Assembly: GCA_964394445.1 (NCBI GenBank)
Contig: CAYMXO010000003.1
Coordinates: forward strand, 1-64,000
DNA length: 64,000 bases
DNA from: Thiopseudomonas sp964394445
Lineage (GTDB): Bacteria; Pseudomonadota; Gammaproteobacteria; Pseudomonadales; Pseudomonadaceae
Reading direction: 5' to 3'
Position numbers and translations under genes: made by a program. Shown piece by piece: positions 29,726-38,545 of the stretch; position 1 is the first letter of the stretch; each line of letters starts with the position of its first letter. Under the pieces are notes generated by a model. That model had not been told where the DNA came from. It did no database searches and worked only from the letters and a program-made list of their open reading frames with translations.

Positions 29726-30454
29726 TCAGACACCTCTTTTGGTAGCGGTATCCTGTGCAGCCAGCCGCTTCAGGGCCGGCGTCAGATATTTGGCCAGCAG
29801 TTCCGGACCGGGTGCGTGCAGACGGGGAATCACCGCCAGACAGGGGGCCGGCATCCGCTGTTGCAGGGTCTGCAGGTTGCCGCTTTGGCTGGCCATCTGC
29901 GGATCAATGCAGTTGGCAATCCAGCCGGCCAGCGGTAAACCGTCGCGCAGGATTGCTTCGGCACTGAGCAGTGCGTGGTTGATGCAGCCAAGTTTCATGC
30001 CCACTACCAGAATGACCGGCAGTTGCAGGGCGACAGCAAGATCAGCCAGGGTTTCGTGATCGTTGACGGGAACCCGCCAGCCGCCGGCGCCTTCAATCAG
30101 GGTCAGTCCGGCCTGCTGTTGCAGCAGGCGTTGCATGCTGTGGCGCAGCTGCCCGCATTCAAGTCTGACACCGCTTCCGTGTGCGGCGAGATGGGGAGCG
30201 ATGGCCGGTGCAAATGCATGCGGGTTGATCTGTGCATAGGGCAGGTGGATGCTGCACTGGGCCTGTAATTGTTCCGCGTCACTGTTGCGCAGGCCTTCGT
30301 GTGTATGCCTTGCGCCGGATGCCACCGGCTTGCCGGCCAGGGTGCTGAGCCCCTGTTGCCGGGCGGCTGCCAGCAGGCCGGCAGCAACGGTGGTTTTGCC
30401 GGCATCGGTGTCGGTGCCGGTGACAAAAAAGGCCAGAGAGCGGGGGGATGGCAT
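29726..30454 (-). CDS. bioD: Dethiobiotin synthetase
   Basis: A 242-residue P-loop enzyme that closes the ureido ring of DAPA with CO2 and ATP to give dethiobiotin. The P-loop variant GTDTDAGKT is at residues 13-21, with GKPVASG and the conserved EGAGGWRVPVN block near 120. It lies 65 bp upstream of ndh on the same strand with no clear terminator between them. No other bio genes flank it here; in P. aeruginosa bioD ends the bioBFHC-bioD row close to the nir cluster, which may explain its position. Confidence 0.94.
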   Translation of the reverse strand: MPSPRSLAFFVTGTDTDAGKTTVAAGLLAAARQQGLSTLAGKPVASGARHTHEGLRNSDAEQLQAQCSIHLPYAQINPHAFAPAIAPHLAAHGSGVRLECGQLRHSMQRLLQQQAGLTLIEGAGGWRVPVNDHETLADLAVALQLPVILVVGMKLGCINHALLSAEAILRDGLPLAGWIANCIDPQMASQSGNLQTLQQRMPAPCLAVIPRLHAPGPELLAKYLTPALKRLAAQDTATKRGV

Positions 30455-30670
30455 GAGTGTTCTACAGGCTGTACTAACGGCTGGTTTCAGGCAGGCTGCT
30501 GCAAAACGCAGGCGGCATGCAGCCGGTGTTTTGCGTTGTGGAAATCATACTGCCGGCGATCCTGTACTGTCTGTATCCGTAAAAAGTGAAATTGTTTCAT
30601 CATGTGTGAACCTGCCGTCTTCATGACGGCTGGTGATGCATGGAAGAAACAGTGTGGCTGTTTGAGCGGT

Positions 30671-30704
30671 AGATAAAGGCCCTGCCATATCACTGGCAGG
30701 GCCT
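30671..30704 (-). terminator. Rho-independent terminator of the pyr operon
   Basis: 10-bp stem GGCCCTGCCA (30678-30687) / TGGCAGGGCC (30694-30703) with a 6-base loop, 17 bp beyond the pyrC' stop. On the minus strand it is followed by TTTATCT. Confidence 0.85.
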
Positions 30705-30720
30705 GATTGCTGCTCTGGTG

Positions 30721-31995
30721 TCAGTCCTGCTTGAAGCTGATGCGGCCGTTGAGCATGGTGTAGCGTACCCGGCCGGGCAGGGTTTGACCGATAAAGGGGC
30801 AGTTGCCACCTTTGGACAGCCAGTTTTCGCCGGCCAGAGTCTGGCCTTCCGGATCAAACAGCAACAGGTCGGCACGGGCACCCACGTTCAGGCTGCCGGC
30901 CTGCAAGCCCATGGCCCGGGCGGGTCCGCTGGTCAGGCGTTCGATGGCTGTGGGCAGATCCAGTACGCCGTCCTGCACCAGGCTCATGGCCAGCGGCAGC
31001 ATCAGCTCGACACTGCTGATGCCGGGCTCGGTGGCAGCAAAGGGATCCTGCTTGGCGTCCATCTCGTGCGGTTGGTGGTGGCTGGCAATGGCGCTGATCA
31101 CGCCACTGCGCACCGCCTCACGCAAGCCTTCGCGGTCGTCTGCCGAACGCAAGGGTGGCTGCACGTGATAAAGGCTGGAAAAATCCAGCACTGCTTCGTC
31201 TGTCAGAAGCAGCTGGTACATGGCTACATCGGCCGTGACCTTGAGGCCGCGTTGCTGCGCCTTGGCGATCAGGCGGGCACCGCGTGCGGTGGTGATCTGG
31301 CTGAAGTGGGCGCGTACGCCGCTATGCTCGACCAGCAGCAGGTCGCGGGACAGGGCGACGGTTTCGGCTGTCTCGGGGATGCCACTCAGGCCACGGAAGC
31401 TGGCTGCGGCACTCTCATTGGCAATGCCGCCCTCGGCCAGATCACGGTCCTGGGGTTGAAATATCACAGTCAGGTCAAAGGTGGCTGCGTATTCCAGTGC
31501 ATGACGTAGCAGCCGGTTGTTGGCAAAGGGTACCAGGCCGTTGGTGAAAGCCACACAGCCAGCATCGTGCAGGGTGACCAGCTCGGCCAGGTTGTCGCCG
31601 GCCAGACCCTGGGTAAAGGCACCCAGCGGATAGACCCGGGTGGCACCATGATCACGGGCCTGGTCAAGGATCAGTTCGGCCACCGCCGGTGTGTCCAGTA
31701 CCGGCCTGGTGAAAGGAGTGCAGCACAGGCTGGTGATGCCGCCGGCAGCAGCGGCCCGGGTTTCACTGGCAATACTGCCCTTGCGGCCATAGCCGGGCTC
31801 ACGCAGGGACGCATTGATATCGACCAGTCCGGGCACGGCAATCAGGCCGCGGGCATCGATCAGTTGTTCGACCGAGAAACCGGCGGGCTTGTCACCCAGT
31901 GCGGCAATTTTGCCGCCTTCGATAAAGATGTCACACGCCTGGTCCAGCTTGCTGGCCGGATCGAGCAGGCGGGCACCGCTTATTTGAATGCGCAT
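30721..31995 (-). CDS. pyrC: Dihydroorotase-like protein PyrC', probably catalytically inactive
   Basis: A 424-residue amidohydrolase-fold protein. In true dihydroorotases the first metal site is an HxH within a DxHxHLREPG motif. Here the segment reads PGLVDINASLREPGYG, so both metal-binding histidines are replaced. That is the known state of the Pseudomonas pyrC' product, a non-catalytic homologue that forms the dodecamer with aspartate carbamoyltransferase. Its start directly follows the pyrB stop, so the two are co-translated. A separate active dihydroorotase must be encoded elsewhere in the genome. Confidence 0.93.
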   Translation of the reverse strand: MRIQISGARLLDPASKLDQACDIFIEGGKIAALGDKPAGFSVEQLIDARGLIAVPGLVDINASLREPGYGRKGSIASETRAAAAGGITSLCCTPFTRPVLDTPAVAELILDQARDHGATRVYPLGAFTQGLAGDNLAELVTLHDAGCVAFTNGLVPFANNRLLRHALEYAATFDLTVIFQPQDRDLAEGGIANESAAASFRGLSGIPETAETVALSRDLLLVEHSGVRAHFSQITTARGARLIAKAQQRGLKVTADVAMYQLLLTDEAVLDFSSLYHVQPPLRSADDREGLREAVRSGVISAIASHHQPHEMDAKQDPFAATEPGISSVELMLPLAMSLVQDGVLDLPTAIERLTSGPARAMGLQAGSLNVGARADLLLFDPEGQTLAGENWLSKGGNCPFIGQTLPGRVRYTMLNGRISFKQD

Positions 31996-33006
31996 TTAAC
32001 GGACCTCCTGCTGTGCATGGCGTTCAGCATCTAGCTGGCGTTGTTCGTTCTGGCCGCTCATGGCCATCGACAGCACTGCCATGCGCACGGCGATGCCGTA
32101 AGTAACCTGGTTGAGGATCATGGCGCGGGGGCTGTCGGCTACACTGGACTCGATTTCCACCCCGCGGTTGATCGGGCCCGGATGCATGACAATTGCTTCC
32201 GGATGAGCCAGCGCGACACGTTGTTCGCTGAGACCGAACAAACGATAGAACTCGCTTTCGCTGGGTAGCAGGCCCGAGCGCATGCGCTCGCGCTGCAGAC
32301 GCAGCATGATGATCACGTCAACATCCTTCAGGCCCTGTTCGATGTTGTGGTAGACGTTGACGCCGTACTGCTCCAGGCCAACCGGCAACAGGGTTTTGGG
32401 CGCGATCACGCGGATGTCCGGACAGCCCAGCGTCCGTAGGGCGATCATGTTGGAGCGGGCCACCCGTGAGTGCAGGATGTCGCCGACAATGGCCACTTTC
32501 AGCTGGCTGAAGTCACCTTTGTGGCGGCGGATGGTCAGCATGTCGAGCATGCCCTGGGTAGGGTGTGCATGGCGGCCGTCGCCACCGTTGATGATGGCGA
32601 CATTGGGGCTGACATGTTCGGCCACAAAATGGGCCGCACCGGAATCAGCATGCCGCATGACGAACATGTCGGCAGCCATCGCTTCCAGCGTACGCAGGGT
32701 GTCGGTCAGGGTCTCGCCCTTGCTGGTGGACGAGGTGGAGACGTTGAGGGTGATCACGTCGGCCGACAAGCGCTTGGCCGCCAGCTCGAAGGTGGTACGG
32801 GTGCGCGTGGAATTTTCAAAAAACACGTTGCACACTGTCATGCCGCGCATCAGGGGGACTTTTTTCACCGCGCGGGCACCAACCTCGAGAAAGGAGTCGG
32901 CGGTATCCAGTATTTCGGTCAGCAGCTCGCGGGGCAGTCCGTCCAGGGACAGAAAGTGGCGCAAGCGTCCGTGCTCGTTCAGTTGCAGGGGGCAGGCGGG
33001 GGTCAT
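31996..33006 (-). CDS. pyrB: Aspartate carbamoyltransferase catalytic chain
   Basis: A 336-residue enzyme that joins carbamoyl phosphate and aspartate, the first committed step of pyrimidine synthesis. The carbamoyl-phosphate loop FFENSTRTRTTFE is at about 63-75, the STSKGET loop near 92, and HPTQGMLD and the C-terminal HPGPINRGVEI follow. The N-terminal extension (about 14 residues before RHFLSLDGL) is typical of the longer Pseudomonas enzyme, which contains the effector site and needs PyrC' for assembly. It sits between pyrR and pyrC'. Confidence 0.95.
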   Translation of the reverse strand: MTPACPLQLNEHGRLRHFLSLDGLPRELLTEILDTADSFLEVGARAVKKVPLMRGMTVCNVFFENSTRTRTTFELAAKRLSADVITLNVSTSSTSKGETLTDTLRTLEAMAADMFVMRHADSGAAHFVAEHVSPNVAIINGGDGRHAHPTQGMLDMLTIRRHKGDFSQLKVAIVGDILHSRVARSNMIALRTLGCPDIRVIAPKTLLPVGLEQYGVNVYHNIEQGLKDVDVIIMLRLQRERMRSGLLPSESEFYRLFGLSEQRVALAHPEAIVMHPGPINRGVEIESSVADSPRAMILNQVTYGIAVRMAVLSMAMSGQNEQRQLDAERHAQQEVR

Positions 33007-33045
33007 CAGCAGATACTCATGTCAGCTTGCAGGTGCCGTAGATAA

Positions 33046-33069
33046 GTGGAGCGGCCATGGCCGCTCCAC
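33046..33069. repeat. Perfect 24-bp palindrome between pyrR and pyrB
   Basis: Arms GTGGAGCGGCCA and TGGCCGCTCCAC with no spacer. It lies 39 bp before the pyrB start and 6 bp after the pyrR stop. No T-run follows on the minus strand, so it is more likely an mRNA-stability or processing hairpin than a terminator. Confidence 0.75.
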
Positions 33070-33075
33070 AAGAAC

Positions 33076-33585
33076 TCAGTCGTTTTCCAGTTCGCGCAGC
33101 TCAATGGCCAGCGGCTCCGGTCCGGTCAATTTTACCCGCTGATTTTGCGGCAGGGTAAGGATCTGGCCAACAATATCCGGACGGATCGGCAGCTCGCGGG
33201 CGTTGATTTCCAGCAGGCAGACCAGGGTCACGCTGGCCGGACGGCCGTAGTCGAACAGCTCGTTGAGAGCGGCACGGATGGTGCGACCGCTCATCAGGAC
33301 GTCGTCAATCAGCACCAGGTGCTGGTTTTCGATATCGAATGGCAGTTGCGAAGGACGCACCTGCGGGTGCAGGCCTTTACGGCTGAAGTCGTCCCGGTAG
33401 AACGATACGTTGAGGATACCCAGGGGCTCGTCTGCCCGGTCCAGGGTTTTCAGCAGGGCATTGGCGACCCAGACGCCACCGGTGTGGATGCCGACAAAGC
33501 GTGGCTCATGGATGCCGCGCTCGGCGAGCTGGCTGGTCAGATTGCCGGCCATTTGTTCAATCAGGGACTGGGGGTTGGGCAACAT
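33076..33585 (-). CDS. pyrR: PyrR, bifunctional pyrimidine regulator / uracil phosphoribosyltransferase-like
   Basis: A 169-residue phosphoribosyltransferase-fold protein with the PRPP-binding motif LVLIDDVLMSGRTIRAAL at about 89-106 and the flexible-loop region NVSFYRDDFSRKGLHP. PyrR senses UMP/UTP and controls pyr expression; in Pseudomonas it is the first gene of pyrR-pyrB-pyrC'. The upstream 217 bp, which should contain the promoter, shows no clear attenuator. The downstream palindrome separates it from pyrB. Confidence 0.93.
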   Translation of the reverse strand: MLPNPQSLIEQMAGNLTSQLAERGIHEPRFVGIHTGGVWVANALLKTLDRADEPLGILNVSFYRDDFSRKGLHPQVRPSQLPFDIENQHLVLIDDVLMSGRTIRAALNELFDYGRPASVTLVCLLEINARELPIRPDIVGQILTLPQNQRVKLTGPEPLAIELRELEND

Positions 33586-33802
33586 GGGACTCTCCTTGCA
33601 ACTGTTGACTGGTTGCCTGCTAGATTAGCAGATATTGATACCGAAAACGCATTTACTGCAGTTTGTCAGGATCCTGTCGGAGCGGGTCGAATGTGCCTGT
33701 ATCAGGGGCGGCAAAGCGCAACCGGACTGCTGCGAGAGAGGGGGTTTTGGAGATTTTGCGTTGGCAACCCGACAGCGCTGCAATTGCTGCAGAACGGAGC
33801 GT

Positions 33803-34234
33803 TTAGGATTGTGCTTCCAGCCAGCCTTGCAACAGCAGGCTGGCTGCCAGCGCATCGACCGGGTCGTCCCGGAAGCTGGCGGTACGCCCGCCACGCTGCA
33901 TGCGTTCACCCTTGGCAGCAAAGGTGGTCAGGCGCTCGTCGTGGGTATAAACCGGCAGGCCATAGCGGCCGTGCAGGCGGTTGGCAAACTTTTGCGCCCG
34001 TGCGCTCATCTCGCTGGGCGTGCCATCCATGTTCAGCGGCAGGCCAACCACCAGTGCTTGCGGCTGCCATTCTTTCAGCAAGTCCTCGATTTGATCCCAC
34101 TGCGGAATACCGTCACGTGCCCGCAGGTTGCACAGCGGGCGTGCTTCGCGGGTCAGGCTCTGGCCGACCGCAACGCCAATCTGTTTGGTGCCAAAGTCAA
34201 AGCCCAGCAGCAGTTGTGGTTCCGGCTTGTTCAT
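33803..34234 (-). CDS. ruvX: YqgF/RuvX, putative Holliday junction resolvase or pre-16S rRNA nuclease
   Basis: A 143-residue RNase H-fold protein. The catalytic Asp is in LLLGFDFGTKQIGVAVGQ near residue 13, the Glu in HDERLTT near 98, and the last Asp in DDPVDALAASLLLQGWL near 126. Members process the 5' end of 16S rRNA, and a Holliday junction role has been proposed. Its start overlaps the yqgE stop by 4 bp, so yqgE-ruvX are co-translated, the usual arrangement in gammaproteobacteria. Confidence 0.94.
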   Translation of the reverse strand: MNKPEPQLLLGFDFGTKQIGVAVGQSLTREARPLCNLRARDGIPQWDQIEDLLKEWQPQALVVGLPLNMDGTPSEMSARAQKFANRLHGRYGLPVYTHDERLTTFAAKGERMQRGGRTASFRDDPVDALAASLLLQGWLEAQS

Positions 34235-34794
34235 GAGTGGCCGGCCAGATGGCTGAGCTGCGACAGCTGGATACCGAGGCTGCTTGCAGCAGCAGCGCGG
34301 CGCTCTTCGGCCGGTGTGTCGAAGATGATGGCATGGCTGGCCGGGCAGCTGAGCCAGGTATTGCTTTTCAGCTCTTCTTCCAGCTGGCCGGCGCCCCAGC
34401 CGGCGTAGCCCAGGGCGATGAGGAACTGCTCCGGACCTGTGCCTGCGGCGATGGCATCCAGGATGTCCTGCGAGTTGGTAATGCTCAGCGCATCCAGGTC
34501 GACCGTACTTTGGTAATGCTGGCCGGGCGGATGCATGACAAAGCCGCGTTCAGTCTGCACCGGTCCGCCGGCGTAGACGACAATGTCTGCGGTATGTGCC
34601 GCAGGCTCTTGCTCCGGATGCAGCTGGTTTAGCACGTCGGCCAGACTGAGTTCGGTGGGATGATTGATGACCAGGCCCATGGCGCCTTCGGGATTGTGTT
34701 CAAACAGATAGACCAGCGACTGGCCAAAAAACGGATCCTGCAGGGCAGGCATGGCGATCAGAAAATGATCGGCCAGGGAGGTAAGCTCGGTCAT
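34231..34794 (-). CDS. yqgE: YqgE/AlgH family protein
   Basis: A 187-residue protein of the UPF0301 family (AlgH in P. aeruginosa, once linked to alginate regulation). Typical blocks are LADHFLIAMPALQDPFFGQSLVYL, GAMGLVINHPTELSLADVL and ALGYAGWGAGQLEEELKSNTWL. The biochemical function is not established. It lies between the tonB-type gene and ruvX, as in P. aeruginosa, and overlaps ruvX. Confidence 0.95.
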   Translation of the reverse strand: MTELTSLADHFLIAMPALQDPFFGQSLVYLFEHNPEGAMGLVINHPTELSLADVLNQLHPEQEPAAHTADIVVYAGGPVQTERGFVMHPPGQHYQSTVDLDALSITNSQDILDAIAAGTGPEQFLIALGYAGWGAGQLEEELKSNTWLSCPASHAIIFDTPAEERRAAAASSLGIQLSQLSHLAGHS

Positions 34795-34825
34795 GACACG
34801 GATTCCTTATGACAAGACGCCCGGC

Positions 34826-35752
34826 TCAATGGCTGGACAGGCGGTCGCCACGCTCGAAGCGCCAGGTACGGATGATCTCGACCTGATCATAGCGGGCGGC
34901 CAGCTCGCCGGTAAAGGGAGCAAAGGGGGCCGACAGGCGAACGATGTTGAGTGCGGCCTGATCAAGTACCGGCTGGCCGGATGACTCCAGCACTGCCATT
35001 TTGTCGATGCTGCCATCGCTGCGGATGACCACCAGCAGCCGCAAGCTGCCATAGATGCCGTTGCGCCGGGCTTCGTCCGGGTAGTTCAGGTTGCCGATCC
35101 GCTCCACTTTTTTGCGCCAGTCGTCCCGGTACCAGGCACTGACATCACGGCGAGTGCTGGCGGTGTGCTGGTGGCTGATGCGCGGGCGCTTGGCGTATTG
35201 CTGGCGCTCGCGGGCGTATTCGGCTTCCAGGCTGGCAATGTCGGCGGCCAGCTGGTCGCGGTCCAGTGCCGGAGCCTTGCGGCGCGGCTGTTCAACCGGT
35301 TGTACGGTTTTTTTCTGTTCGACTTTCTGTTGGCTCGGCTGCCGGGTGGTGAGCACCTGTTTTGGCGCCTCCACCGGCTCGGGTGGCTGTGTGGTGCTTT
35401 CCACGCTGACTTCTTTGACTTGCTCGTCTTGCAGAGTGGCTTGCTGGTCGGTGCTGGGGGCCGCTTCATGTTCCAGGGTACCACTGCCTTGCTGGTCAGC
35501 CTGGGCGATATAATCGGCCTTGTCCGGTGCCTTGTCGCTGGCAAAGCTGGCCAGGGTCACCTCCAGGCCACGGCTTTGCGCCGGCAGTTCTTCCACGGCA
35601 AAGCCGACCCCCAGGATGACGGCCGCGTGCAGCAGGGCCGCAACCAGCAGGGTAAAACCGAGACGGTCGCGGGGCCGTATGTCCGGTTGCAGGGAGATGG
35701 GCAAACTTTCGTTCATGGCATCTGCAGCTAAAAGGGTGGCCGGAGTCTGCAT
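34826..35752 (-). CDS. tonB: TonB-family energy transducer (TonB3-like)
   Basis: A 308-residue protein with one membrane helix (about residues 32-52, LGFTLLVAALLHAAVILGVGF). A charged, Gln/Pro-rich periplasmic linker and a C-terminal TonB domain (YPDEARRNGIYGSLRLLVVI near 230) follow. The linker has a second coiled segment (SLEAEYARERQQYAKRPR). The place between yqgE and gshB next to pilG is that of tonB3 of P. aeruginosa, reported to affect twitching motility. No exbB/exbD is adjacent. The start is uncertain: ATG 35752 (used) or ATG 35716, neither with a strong ribosome binding site. Confidence 0.87.
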   Translation of the reverse strand: MQTPATLLAADAMNESLPISLQPDIRPRDRLGFTLLVAALLHAAVILGVGFAVEELPAQSRGLEVTLASFASDKAPDKADYIAQADQQGSGTLEHEAAPSTDQQATLQDEQVKEVSVESTTQPPEPVEAPKQVLTTRQPSQQKVEQKKTVQPVEQPRRKAPALDRDQLAADIASLEAEYARERQQYAKRPRISHQHTASTRRDVSAWYRDDWRKKVERIGNLNYPDEARRNGIYGSLRLLVVIRSDGSIDKMAVLESSGQPVLDQAALNIVRLSAPFAPFTGELAARYDQVEIIRTWRFERGDRLSSH

Positions 35753-35820
35753 CGGTCGACGGCAAATGTCTACCGTTGCCGGTGCACAGTGCGGAGCTGT
35801 TGGCAGCTCCGCCAGCCGAT

Positions 35821-36783
35821 TCAGGCACTACGCTGCTGTTGCAGTTTCCTTTCAATGGCCTGCATGAGCTGGCCGGCGATATCGGTATTGTAGGCCGCAT
35901 CAATTTCACGGATGCAGGTGGGGCTGGTGACATTGATTTCGGTGAGGTTTTCGCCGATCACATCCAGGCCAACAAACAGCAGGCCGCGCTGGCGCAGTTC
36001 CGGCCCGATGCGGGCGGCAATACGTTGGTCGCTCTCGCTCAGCGGCTGGGCCACTCCGCGGCCACCGGCGGCCAGATTGCCGCGGGTTTCACCGCTGGCC
36101 GGAATGCGTGCGAGGCAATAGGGCACAGGCTCGCCATCAATCATCAGGATGCGTTTGTCACCTTCCTTGATGGCCGGCAGGTATTTTTGCACCATGATTT
36201 GCTGGCTGCCGTGGGCAGTAAGGGTTTCCAGAATCACCGAGAGGTTGGGATCGCCTTCACGGTGACGGAAAATTGACGATCCGCCCATGCCGTCCAGCGG
36301 CTTGAGAATGATGTCGCCGTGCGTTGCAGTAAATTTGCGAATAATGTCGGCACGCCGGCTGACCAGGGTGATTGGCGTGAACTCGGGAAATAGCGTGGCA
36401 AACAGCTTCTCATTACAGTCGCGCAGGCTTTGTGGTTTGTTGACCACCAGACAGCCGGCGTTTTCCGCCATTTCCAGCAAATGCGTGCAGTAGAGGAACT
36501 CGCTGTCGAACGGAGGATCCTTGCGCATCAGGATGACATCCAGATCGCCCAGCGCCATATCCTGTTCGTCCGCCAGTGTGAACCAGTTTTGAGGGTCGCG
36601 GCGTACTTGCAGCGGACGTGTACGGACCCGGGCTTCGCCCTGTACCTGGTACAGATCCTGCATCTCCATGTAGTACAGTTCCCAGCCGCGATCCTGGGCT
36701 GCCCAGAGCATGGCCAGTGAACTGTCCTTTAAATAAGAAATGTCAGAAATGGGATCCATGACAATGCCAAGGCGAATACTCAT
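35821..36783 (-). CDS. gshB: Glutathione synthetase
   Basis: A 320-residue ATP-grasp enzyme joining gamma-glutamylcysteine and glycine. It begins MSIRLGIVMDPISDISYLKDSSLAML and carries the ATP-grasp blocks ILKPLDGMGGSSIFRH and NVTSPTCIREID, the latter holding the Asn/Ser metal and glutathione contacts. ATG 36783 fits the family N-terminus; the frame is open to 36861, but the extra 26 residues have no similarity. It diverges from pilG. Confidence 0.95.
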   Translation of the reverse strand: MSIRLGIVMDPISDISYLKDSSLAMLWAAQDRGWELYYMEMQDLYQVQGEARVRTRPLQVRRDPQNWFTLADEQDMALGDLDVILMRKDPPFDSEFLYCTHLLEMAENAGCLVVNKPQSLRDCNEKLFATLFPEFTPITLVSRRADIIRKFTATHGDIILKPLDGMGGSSIFRHREGDPNLSVILETLTAHGSQQIMVQKYLPAIKEGDKRILMIDGEPVPYCLARIPASGETRGNLAAGGRGVAQPLSESDQRIAARIGPELRQRGLLFVGLDVIGENLTEINVTSPTCIREIDAAYNTDIAGQLMQAIERKLQQQRSA

Positions 36784-37088
36784 ATGTATGCTCTCCGAAA
36801 AATATCCGGCATTATGCGTTGCCGGCGGCCCCCGTGCCAACCCCGCGCTGCCGGAATGCAAAAGCCCTGGTGCGGCCGCGGGTTTATGGCTTGCAGCCCG
36901 ATATTATGCTAAAAAGGCCGTTCGCCTGTATTGTGTGCAAGTCTGCTCAGGCCGAGCGACCGTAGCCGGGCAAGGGGCTGGCTGGCGGCATTGTTTCGAC
37001 TGGCAGTGGCCGGTATGCGGTGCCGTGAGACGGACTGACTTGAGTAACTGCAAGCTATTGCGACCCACCAACATTGAGTAGGGCAAAC
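36784..37088. other. Divergent intergenic region gshB / pilG
   Basis: 305 bp containing the promoters of gshB (leftward) and the pil-chp operon (rightward). No reading frame resembles a protein. I could not assign -35/-10 boxes with confidence and see no obvious Vfr or AlgR-type site. Confidence 0.4.
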
Positions 37089-37493
37089 ATGGAACAGAAT
37101 TCAGACAGCTTGAAGGTCATGGTGATCGATGATTCGAAAACGATTCGCCGTACCGCAGAAACATTGCTAAAAAAGGTCGGGTGCGAGGTGATCACGGCGG
37201 TGGACGGTTTTGATGCGCTGGCCAAGATTGCCGATACCCGGCCAGATGTGATTTTTGTCGACATCATGATGCCGCGCCTGGATGGTTATCAGACCTGTGC
37301 GTTGATCAAGAACAACAGCGAATTCAGAAGCACGCCGGTCATCATGCTGTCGTCCAAAGACGGCCTGTTTGACAAGGCCAAAGGCCGCATCGTCGGTTCG
37401 GACCAGTATCTGACCAAGCCGTTCAGCAAAGATGAGCTGATCGGCGCGATCAAGGCGCATGTGCCCGGTTTTGAGCCTGCTGCCGAAGCCTGA
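37089..37493 (+). CDS. pilG: PilG, CheY-like response regulator of Pil-Chp
   Basis: A 134-residue single-domain receiver nearly identical in outline to P. aeruginosa PilG. The acidic pocket is VIDDS (13-17), the phosphoacceptor Asp58 lies in FVDIMMPRLDGYQ, and the conserved Lys is in YLTKPFSKDEL. PilG promotes type IV pilus extension and cAMP production downstream of ChpA. The start is ATG 37089 (MEQNSDSLKVMVIDD); an upstream start at 37074 is less likely. It is the first gene of pilGHI-pilJ-chpA-chpC. Confidence 0.96.
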   Translation: MEQNSDSLKVMVIDDSKTIRRTAETLLKKVGCEVITAVDGFDALAKIADTRPDVIFVDIMMPRLDGYQTCALIKNNSEFRSTPVIMLSSKDGLFDKAKGRIVGSDQYLTKPFSKDELIGAIKAHVPGFEPAAEA

Positions 37494-37538
37494 GGGCTGC
37501 TGTTGCGACCCGCAATGGACAAAAAATAGAGGAAGACA

Positions 37539-37901
37539 ATGGCTCGTGTTCTGATTGTTGACGATTCGCCAACCGAAGTTTACAAGCTGGCAACCATGCT
37601 GGAAAAAAATGGGCATCAGGTCTACAAGGCCGACAACGGGGCGGATGGCGTGGCGCTGGCAAAAAAAGAGCTCCCGGATGCCATCCTGATGGATATTGTT
37701 ATGCCTGGCCTCAATGGCTTTCAGGCAACCCGGCAGCTGACCCGGGACCCGGATACCAGCCATATTCCGGTCATTATTGTGACAACCAAGGACCAGGAAA
37801 CCGACAAGGTCTGGGGCAAGCGTCAGGGTGCCCGCGGCTATCTGACCAAGCCGGTGGAGGAAACCGTGCTGGTGCAGGCCCTTGCCGATGTGCTGGGCTA
37901 G
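37539..37901 (+). CDS. pilH: PilH, CheY-like response regulator of Pil-Chp
   Basis: A 120-residue receiver with acidic residues VDDS (7-10), phosphoacceptor Asp52 (ILMDIVMPG) and Lys in YLTKPVEE. PilH opposes PilG: it is phosphorylated by ChpA and favours pilus retraction or reversal. AGAGGAAG precedes ATG 37539. It lies 45 bp after pilG and 12 bp before pilI. Confidence 0.96.
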   Translation: MARVLIVDDSPTEVYKLATMLEKNGHQVYKADNGADGVALAKKELPDAILMDIVMPGLNGFQATRQLTRDPDTSHIPVIIVTTKDQETDKVWGKRQGARGYLTKPVEETVLVQALADVLG

Positions 37902-37913
37902 GAAGCTGTACTC

Positions 37914-38447
37914 ATGCTAAGCCCGCAACCCTTGCAGTTACTGCTCGAACTGGACCGGCGTTATCGCAAGCAGGCCCTGGCGCTGCCCGCGCAACAGGAG
38001 AGTCAGGAGTTCTGGAGTGGCATCGGCTTCCGGATGGGCGGGAAACACTATGTGGCACCCATGCAGGAAGTGGGTGAGGTGCTGCACGAACCGCGCTTTA
38101 CCCAGCTGCCCGGTGTCAAGGACTGGGTGCTTGGTGTTGCCAATGTGCGTGGCCGTTTGCTGCCGGTCATGGATCTGGGCGCTTTTCTTGGCCTGGACGC
38201 ATTCGATCACTGGAAAACCCGCCGCGTCATGGTCGTCGAGCACCAGAACCTGTTTGTTGGTCTGGTGGTGGACGAGGTGCTGGGCATGCAGCATTTCGAC
38301 GTAGAGTGCTTCGACGAAACTGTCGAGGAAATTCCCGACAGCATCAGACCCTATGTGCATGGCACCTTCCAGCGTGAGCATGGCTGGGTGGTGTTTAGCC
38401 CCCATGCGCTGGCTGCCGATGATGGTTTTCTTGATGTTGTGGCCTGA
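37914..38447 (+). CDS. pilI: PilI, CheW-like coupling protein
   Basis: A 177-residue CheW-domain protein that couples the chemoreceptor PilJ to the kinase ChpA. Signature blocks are FRMGGKHYVAPMQEVGEVL, LGVANVRGRLLPVMDLGAFLG and GLVVDEVLGMQHF. GGAAG lies just before ATG 37914. In this cluster it is followed by pilJ after 98 bp. Confidence 0.94.
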   Translation: MLSPQPLQLLLELDRRYRKQALALPAQQESQEFWSGIGFRMGGKHYVAPMQEVGEVLHEPRFTQLPGVKDWVLGVANVRGRLLPVMDLGAFLGLDAFDHWKTRRVMVVEHQNLFVGLVVDEVLGMQHFDVECFDETVEEIPDSIRPYVHGTFQREHGWVVFSPHALAADDGFLDVVA

Positions 38448-38545
38448 GTGCAAAAACGTGGACGGCTTCAATACGGGAGCAGGCTGCTGCTGGTAGCCTG
38501 TGCAATCAAAGATTCTGAAAAAAAGGTCCGGGTGGGGGCCAGTCA

